Assembly (NCBI RefSeq): GCF_938018035.1
Contig: NZ_CALIJF010000061.1
Span: 1-6,427 of the forward strand
DNA length: 6,427 nt
Direction: 5' to 3'
Source of the DNA: an uncultured Campylobacter sp.
GTDB taxonomy: Bacteria; Campylobacterota; Campylobacteria; Campylobacterales; Campylobacteraceae
Positions within the stretch are counted from its first letter, which is position 1; each line of letters begins with the position of its first letter. Positions 1 to 3,890 of this stretch are shown piece by piece. Under the pieces are notes generated by a model that searched no databases, was not told where the DNA came from, and saw only the letters and a program-made list of their open reading frames with translations. The translations under genes and the position numbers were made by a program.

Positions 1-540
1 AGCGGAGCAAGCGGCGCGGTGGGATTTGGCATAGGCGAGCGGCTGACGCTGATTTCGGCGTTTGCATACGCGCTTCATATCGTATTTACGGGCGTCTGTG
101 CGCGCAAAAGCAATCTCTACGGCTTTGTGATCGTGCAGTTTATCTGTGTCTGCGTCTGTGCGCTAATCGCGGCAGTTTTCGTCCCGCACGCGGAATTTGA
201 AGGCGAGATAAAGGTACTTGGGAATTTGATCTTTTCGCCGGGTTTCGATTTTGTTTTCGCGCTAGTTTTAACCTCGATCTTTGCCACCGTCACAGCGTTT
301 GTGATCCAAACAATGGCGCAAAATCGCGGCGTAAGCGAGATAAAAACGGTGCTGATTTTCGCGCTGGAGCCCGTAAGCGCGGGCATAATGGGGTATGCTT
401 TCGGCGAGAAGCTAAGTGCGCTTCAAATTTTAGGCGCGGCGCTGATACTCGCAGGTATCCTACTTAGCGAGCTGGGCGGGCTTTTAGGCGCGAAGTTTGC
501 TAAAGATCGAGCTTGCAAAAAAGCAGACCGAGGCGACTAG
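1..540 (+). CDS. EamA/DMT-family transporter, C-terminal part (5' end outside window)
   Basis: The frame is open from base 1 to the TAG at 538-540, giving 179 residues. This is the second half of a roughly 300-residue, ten-helix drug/metabolite transporter of the EamA type, an inner-membrane exporter. It starts with the entry motif of the second EamA repeat (G-E-R-L-T-L-I-S-A-F-A-Y-A-L-H). It then has about five hydrophobic helices, an A-Q-N-R-G-V-S segment, the E-P-V motif (E123 of the visible part), and the closing G-E-K-L-S-A-L-Q-I-L-G-A-A-L-I-L-A-G signature followed by a short basic tail. A GTG at 19 could be read as a start, but the frame continues upstream and the first EamA repeat is missing, so the gene is partial because of the window edge and not truncated. 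The substrate cannot be deduced. The last 57 nt overlap the end of the convergent permease gene. Confidence 0.9.
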   Translation, partial: SGASGAVGFGIGERLTLISAFAYALHIVFTGVCARKSNLYGFVIVQFICVCVCALIAAVFVPHAEFEGEIKVLGNLIFSPGFDFVFALVLTSIFATVTAFVIQTMAQNRGVSEIKTVLIFALEPVSAGIMGYAFGEKLSALQILGAALILAGILLSELGGLLGAKFAKDRACKKADRGD

Positions 541-1287
541 GATTATCGAAGCGCCGCTGGTTAGATTGAGCTTAAAGCTCAAAATAAGCCCCGCCGCGCA
601 GAAAAGCGCCGATAGCGCGCAGCTTATCGCCATCATCGAGCCTAGGCTTTTTGAAATTTTTTCGGCGATGAAGGGCGGGATCGTCATCAGCGAGATCACC
701 AAGATTAGCCCCACGATCTGAATCGACGCGACCACCGCGAGGCTCGCCATCACTACGAGGACGTAGTAAAAGACGCTCGTATTCACTCCGCGCAGCAGGG
801 CAAATTCCTTATCGAAGCTGATCGCTAAAAACTGCCTGTAAAAGCACGCCGTAAGCGCCGCAAATGCCGCTCCGCAAATGCCGATGAAGATTAAATTTTC
901 GTGATTTATAGCTAAGATCGAGCCGAATAAAAAGCTCATCAGATCGGATTTGTATCCAGGCGTAAGATCGGCAAAGATTATCCCTAGCGCCATTCCAAAC
1001 GCCCATATCGCGCCGATTACAGCGTCGAAGCGCTCGGTGTTTCGCAACGTGACGTAGGCGATGAGCAGCCCCAAAAACAGCGCAAATACGCTAGCTCCCA
1101 GCACGGGCGAGATGCCTAAAAATAGCGCGATGCCGATGCCGCCGTATGCGCCGTGCGCGATGCCGCCTGCTATGAAGCTCATGCGATTTATCACGACTAA
1201 AGAGCCCACGACGCCGCAGACTATGCTGACTAAAAGCCCGCCGAGTAGGGCATTTCGCATGAAATCGTAGGAGAGAATTTCAGCCAT
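484..1287 (-). CDS. znuB: Metal (probably zinc) ABC transporter permease, ABC-3 family, ZnuB-like
   Basis: A 267-residue polytopic inner-membrane protein, normal length for the ABC-3 family, which carries Zn, Mn or Fe from a periplasmic binding protein into the cytoplasm. Family landmarks are visible: the M-S-F-I-A-G-G-I-A-H-G segment near residues 36-46 (the usual 'SHA' region), D-L-M-S-F-L-F-G-S-I-L at 115-125, S-F-D-K-E-F-A...R-G-V at 157-168 (coupling-helix region), V-G-L-I-L-V-I-S-L-M-T-I-P-P at 192-205, and a late T-S-G-A stretch. The start at 1287 is chosen because AAGGAG lies 7 nt upstream (1295-1300). The ATG at 1314 would add nine residues unlike the family N-terminus. The start overlaps the end of the ATPase gene by 8 nt (ATGGCTGA), so the two are translationally coupled in one operon. 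Zinc is preferred over manganese only by inference from the partner's Cys/His tail. The gene symbol is by family resemblance. Confidence 0.88.
   Translation of the reverse strand: MAEILSYDFMRNALLGGLLVSIVCGVVGSLVVINRMSFIAGGIAHGAYGGIGIALFLGISPVLGASVFALFLGLLIAYVTLRNTERFDAVIGAIWAFGMALGIIFADLTPGYKSDLMSFLFGSILAINHENLIFIGICGAAFAALTACFYRQFLAISFDKEFALLRGVNTSVFYYVLVVMASLAVVASIQIVGLILVISLMTIPPFIAEKISKSLGSMMAISCALSALFCAAGLILSFKLNLTSGASIILVASVCFFASSIFSKLRA
566..582. terminator. Perfect inverted repeat near the convergent gene ends
   Basis: TTGAGCTTAAAGCTCAA is an 8-base perfect inverted repeat around one central base. It lies 26 bases after the exporter stop and inside the 3' part of the permease gene, where it encodes L-S-F-K-L-N. 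Its position suits a terminator for the exporter transcript, but no U-run follows on either strand. It could equally be coding coincidence. Confidence 0.2.
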
Positions 1288-2047
1288 TTTCGCACTCCTT
1301 GCAGCAGCATTCATTAAGCGCGAGATCGACGGCGCAGAAGTGTCCGTGTTCGCGCCTAAGGTGATCTAAAAATTCCGCCCTGCCCCCCGGATCGATCTCA
1401 TGAGTGTGCGCCGAGCCGTTTGCGACGTAAAGCGCGCGGTTTGCGTAATTTAGCGCAAGCTGCACGTCGTGGCTGATTAGAATTATGCCGCAACCGCTTT
1501 CGTTTAGGGATTTTAAAAGCTCGTAAATTTGAACCTGCCCCATCGTGTCGATGCTCGCTAGCGGCTCGTCGAGAAGTAAAATTTTAGCCTTCGCGCACAG
1601 CGCCCGCGCGATGTAAACGCGCTGTCTCTGGCCGCCGCTAAGCTCGCTGATACGGCAGTCTGCAAGGTCTTGCATGCCTACGCGCCCCAGGGCTTGCATG
1701 GCTTGCTCGCGCTCGGATTTGCTGTAAAAGCCGAAAATTTTCTTATCTATCAGCCCCATTAAAACGACTTCGAGCACGCTTATGGGAAAGCTTTTATTTA
1801 TCGCGATAAACTGCGGTACGTAGCCCATTTGCGCTCTGGCAAGCGCGGGCGATCTGCCTAAAATTTCGATCGTGCCCGAGCTTGGTCGCAGCAGCCCCAA
1901 AAGCAGCTTTAAAAGGGTGCTTTTGCCGCCGCCGTTGGGTCCGAAAATCGCCAAAAAATCGCGCAGCTCGTAGCTTAAGTTTATATCTTTTAAAATTTCG
2001 CGTTTTTCGTAAGCAAAGTTTAAATTTCTTATCGTCACGTCCGCCAT
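1280..2047 (-). CDS. znuC: Metal (probably zinc) ABC transporter ATP-binding protein, ZnuC-like
   Basis: A 255-residue ABC ATPase that powers the downstream permease from the cytoplasmic face. All nucleotide-binding motifs are intact: Walker A G-P-N-G-G-G-K-S-T at 36-44, Q-loop Gln79 in G-Y-V-P-Q, signature L-S-G-G-Q at 136-140, Walker B I-L-L-L-D-E-P at 156-162, D-loop S-I-D at 165-167, and the switch histidine His193. The G-Y-V-P-Q and F-P-I-S-V-L-E-V-V-L-M-G stretches are typical of metal ABC-3 ATPases. The C-terminus is rich in metal ligands: His214, 216, 229, 234, 236 and Cys238, 247, 248, 249, 252. The start at 2047 (M-A-D-V-T-I) is preferred over the in-frame ATG at 2110. It has AAAGGG 5 nt upstream, matches the family N-terminus, and leaves the promoter at 2081-2110 non-coding. 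No solute-binding protein gene follows or precedes it. Zinc versus other metals is inferred; the symbol rests on family resemblance. Confidence 0.9.
   Translation of the reverse strand: MADVTIRNLNFAYEKREILKDINLSYELRDFLAIFGPNGGGKSTLLKLLLGLLRPSSGTIEILGRSPALARAQMGYVPQFIAINKSFPISVLEVVLMGLIDKKIFGFYSKSEREQAMQALGRVGMQDLADCRISELSGGQRQRVYIARALCAKAKILLLDEPLASIDTMGQVQIYELLKSLNESGCGIILISHDVQLALNYANRALYVANGSAHTHEIDPGGRAEFLDHLRREHGHFCAVDLALNECCCKECENG
1295..1300 (-). promoter_or_regulatory. Ribosome binding site of the permease gene
   Basis: On the minus strand AAGGAG lies 7 nt before the ATG at 1287. The same bases encode Lys250-Glu251 of the ATPase, so the site sits inside the upstream gene. It is the main evidence for choosing 1287 over 1314 as the permease start. 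Confidence 0.85.
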
Positions 2048-2080
2048 GAACGCCCTTTCGCCTAGATTTTGAAAGCATTT

Positions 2081-2110
2081 ATTATAGCCCAAATTCGGAA
2101 AAATTGCCAA
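2081..2110 (-). promoter_or_regulatory. Sigma-70-type promoter of the metal ABC operon
   Basis: Read on the minus strand, TTGGCA (plus-strand bases 2105-2110) is followed after 18 bases by a perfect TATAAT (2081-2086). Transcription would start near 2074, giving a leader of about 27 nt before the ATG at 2047. The match to -35 is unusually good for this group, whose promoters mostly rely on the -10. I see no convincing Zur or Fur palindrome across it, so metal control cannot be claimed from sequence. Confidence 0.6.
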
Positions 2111-2114
2111 ATTT

Positions 2115-2123
2115 TGCTATTAT
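2115..2123 (+). promoter_or_regulatory. Extended -10 promoter of the methyltransferase-cytochrome-EAL operon
   Basis: The plus strand shows TGCTATTAT, an extended -10 (TGn followed by TATTAT at 2118-2123) with no clear -35. This is the usual form of a housekeeping promoter in Campylobacter. A start near 2130 would give a leader of about 17 nt before the GTG at 2147. It lies back to back with the promoter of the divergent metal transporter, so one regulator bound between 2087 and 2117 could affect both. This promoter probably serves all three downstream genes, since they overlap. Confidence 0.55.
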
Positions 2124-2135
2124 TACAAAAAATTT

Positions 2136-2140
2136 AAAGG
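2136..2140 (+). promoter_or_regulatory. Ribosome binding site supporting a GTG start
   Basis: AAAGG ends 6 nt before the GTG at 2147. There is no in-frame ATG before the SAM-binding motif, so this site decides the use of GTG as the methyltransferase start. Confidence 0.6.
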
Positions 2141-2146
2141 CGAGCG

Positions 2147-3055
2147 GTGGAGAAAATCGGCGAAAAATCAGATGAAAATAGCTGGGATAAAAAGTCCGAA
2201 AGTTACGCTAAATTTAGCGGCGAGCCGGGCGATTTCGGCAAGCGGGTGTTTGAGATACTGCGCGGCTGGGGCGTGAGCTTTGCGGGCAAAAGCGTGCTAG
2301 ACGTGGGCGCCGGCACGGGGGTTTACTCGCTGTATCTCGCGTCGCTGGGCGCCAAGGTTACGGCGATCGATAGCTCGGAGGGGATGCTGCGCGAGCTAAG
2401 GCGCAGCGCGCAGGAGTTTGGCATCAGCTTGCAAAACGTATTAAATTTAAGCTTTGCGGAGTTTTGCGAGCGGCTTAGCCGCGATGGTTTCAGGGATACG
2501 GCGGGCAAAAATTTTAAAATTTATCCGCGCCCGCAGAGCGAAATTTCAAACGCGCAAGCTCAAGAAGCGCAGGCTTTAAATTTAAAAGACGCTGTGAGCA
2601 AAAGCCGCGAGAGCGAAAATTTTAAAATTCCCGCAGTTTTTGACATCGCGTTTCTTACTATGAGCCCCGCGCTAAAAAGCACGGAGGATTTTGAGGCGTT
2701 TTTGGCTTTGGGCGAGCGAAAAATTTATCTAAACTGGGCGAGCGAGCGCAATTCATCGATGCTAGCGCCGCTGTTTGAGCGCTTCGGCGCAGGAGCTAAA
2801 AGGCTTGCTACCGCCGCCGAAAAGTTTGAGGCGCTGCTCGGGGCGCGCGACATCAAGTTTAAAAGCGAAATTTTAACCGAGAGGCGCGAGCAAAAACGCA
2901 GCCTGCAAGAAGCTGTGCAAAACGCCGCGTGGCACCTGCATATGGACGGCGCGGAGGCTAGCGAGCGCGAGATCGAGGAGCTTTTGAAAAAGCGGGCTAA
3001 AGGCGGGATGGTAAGCGATGAGATCGAAGCGAGCTTTAAGCTGTTTTATATTTAG
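2147..3055 (+). CDS. Class I SAM-dependent methyltransferase with an internal insertion
   Basis: A 302-residue cytoplasmic protein. The N-terminal W-D-K-K-S-E-S-Y-A-K-F (13-23) is the usual lead-in of small-molecule-type SAM methyltransferases. Motif I V-L-D-V-G-A-G-T-G is at 50-58, the motif II acidic residue is Asp75 in A-I-D-S-S-E-G-M-L, a motif III-like F-A-E-F lies at 103-106, and a motif IV-like F-D-I-A-F-L-T-M-S-P-A-L lies at 165-176. Between the last two lies an extra stretch of about 50 residues (roughly 112-163), rich in Gln, Ala, Ser and Lys, with no recognisable fold, making the protein longer than the usual 240-260. The start is GTG with AAAGG upstream. The 3' end overlaps the cytochrome gene by 38 nt, so it heads that operon. 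The substrate is unknown; a protein, tRNA or small-molecule acceptor is equally possible. Confidence 0.82.
   Translation: MEKIGEKSDENSWDKKSESYAKFSGEPGDFGKRVFEILRGWGVSFAGKSVLDVGAGTGVYSLYLASLGAKVTAIDSSEGMLRELRRSAQEFGISLQNVLNLSFAEFCERLSRDGFRDTAGKNFKIYPRPQSEISNAQAQEAQALNLKDAVSKSRESENFKIPAVFDIAFLTMSPALKSTEDFEAFLALGERKIYLNWASERNSSMLAPLFERFGAGAKRLATAAEKFEALLGARDIKFKSEILTERREQKRSLQEAVQNAAWHLHMDGAEASEREIEELLKKRAKGGMVSDEIEASFKLFYI
2480..2635 (+). repeat. Insertion in the methyltransferase gene bearing a repeated AT-rich 14-mer
   Basis: The word AAAATTTTAAAATT occurs exactly at 2508-2521 and again at 2616-2629, 108 bases apart and in the same frame, both times encoding Asn-Phe-Lys-Ile. The two copies lie near the edges of the extra segment between conserved methyltransferase motifs, which suggests the insert arose by duplication or by entry of a short element. 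The word is common in AT-rich Campylobacter DNA, so chance is not excluded. Confidence 0.35.
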
Positions 3056-3890
3056 CCTGGCGCCGGTTTTGGGGCTTTGCGGCAATCTTTTCTCACCGCT
3101 TGAGATGCCTAAATACGACCCGCAAAAGGCGCGGCTGGGCGCAAAAATTTTTACTGACGTAAGATTTAGCAGCAAAGGCCGCTCCTGCGAGAGCTGCCAT
3201 AACTTCTATCTAAACGACTCAGGCGCTTCAGTGCGCGACGGACGCGTGCCTACGCTAATAAATTCTTATTACTTTGATCGCTACTTGGGCGATTATAATT
3301 TCGCGGGCTTTGAAGCGCGGATCGCGGCTTCTGTTTTTGGCACGAACGAGCTTGATGCGAGCGAAGATAGAATTTTAGAGCTTATCAGGAAGAATTTAGC
3401 CTACAAGCAGGCTTTTGAAAGTGCTTACGGCGAGGCGAATACGGCGAACTTCATTGATGCGTTGAAGGAATTTTTAAAGTCCAAAACGGCGATAAATTCC
3501 AAATTTGACCGATTTTTGCGCGGCGAGGTTAAGCTAAATGATGCCGAATATAACGGATATGTGCTTTTTGTGCGGCTGTGTTCGGCATGTCATAACGGCG
3601 TTAGCCTTGGCACCGGCAGCTTTACTAAAATTCGCCCAAGCACAGAAGAGGAGGATGCGCCTAGGCATAGGCTCACTTCCGATGGATTTGAGCTGCGCCG
3701 CGTGCCTAGCTTGCGCAATATCACGCAAACCGCGCCTTACGTAAACGGGCAGACGGATTTGCGTCTTGCGGTGCGGCAGATCGCAAAGGATCTGCTAAAA
3801 TACGATCTTAGCGATGGGGAACTTGATGCTTTGATGAGCTTTTTGGCTACACTTAAGGGCGAGATGACGGAGGCGCAGGATGAAAGATAA
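3018..3890 (+). CDS. Periplasmic di-heme cytochrome, cytochrome c peroxidase/MauG family (divergent)
   Basis: A 290-residue secreted protein. Residues 1-22 form a Sec signal peptide (R-S-K-R followed by a hydrophobic core). Two covalent heme sites are seen, C-E-S-C-H at 57-61 and C-S-A-C-H at 188-192, each starting one of the two cytochrome domains of this family. Other landmarks are L-G-A-K-I-F-T-D-V-R-F-S before heme 1, T-N-E-L at 109-112 (probable equivalent of the conserved N-P-x-E-M glutamate), and V-P-S-L-R-N at 229-234 with T-A-P-Y at 238-241. It is shorter than typical peroxidases (about 325-345). The only histidines are His61, His192 and His217, and there is no tryptophan. The usual F-H-D-G after A-P-Y is V-N-G-Q, so peroxidase activity is doubtful. 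An in-frame TAA at 3012 fixes the start at 3018, inside the methyltransferase gene, with only a weak GGGATGG upstream, so translational coupling is likely. It overlaps the EAL gene by 11 nt. Confidence 0.87.
   Translation: MRSKRALSCFIFSLAPVLGLCGNLFSPLEMPKYDPQKARLGAKIFTDVRFSSKGRSCESCHNFYLNDSGASVRDGRVPTLINSYYFDRYLGDYNFAGFEARIAASVFGTNELDASEDRILELIRKNLAYKQAFESAYGEANTANFIDALKEFLKSKTAINSKFDRFLRGEVKLNDAEYNGYVLFVRLCSACHNGVSLGTGSFTKIRPSTEEEDAPRHRLTSDGFELRRVPSLRNITQTAPYVNGQTDLRLAVRQIAKDLLKYDLSDGELDALMSFLATLKGEMTEAQDER
3869..3873 (+). promoter_or_regulatory. Ribosome binding site of the PAS-GGDEF-EAL gene
   Basis: GGAGG lies 6 nt before the ATG at 3880 and within the last codons of the cytochrome gene. 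It supports the chosen start and shows that the two genes are read from one message. Confidence 0.8.

Noticed and set aside
1061..1270. Plus-strand Pro/Met-rich frame opposite the permease
   Set aside because: It is antisense to a clearly conserved membrane protein, and its composition is that expected from the reverse complement of hydrophobic codons.
1288..1314. N-terminal extension of the permease from the ATG at 1314
   Set aside because: The nine added residues are polar and unlike the family. The strong AAGGAG at 1295-1300 points to the ATG at 1287.
2048..2110. N-terminal extension of the ATPase from the ATG at 2110
   Set aside because: It would run through the TTGGCA-TATAAT promoter and add 21 residues before the normal family start M-A-D-V-T-I.
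2087..2117. Zur or Fur operator between the divergent promoters
   Set aside because: The AATTTGG/CCAAATT-like words give only short imperfect repeats, and no known operator consensus can be matched.
3018..3083. Lipoprotein signal on the di-heme protein (L-G-L-C near residues 18-21)
   Set aside because: The residue before the cysteine is Leu, which does not fit a lipobox, so an ordinary Sec signal peptide is more likely.
3538..3744. Plus-strand frame with several Cys inside the cytochrome gene
   Set aside because: It lies wholly within the well-supported di-heme gene in another frame. Its Cys content is a by-product of the heme-motif codons.
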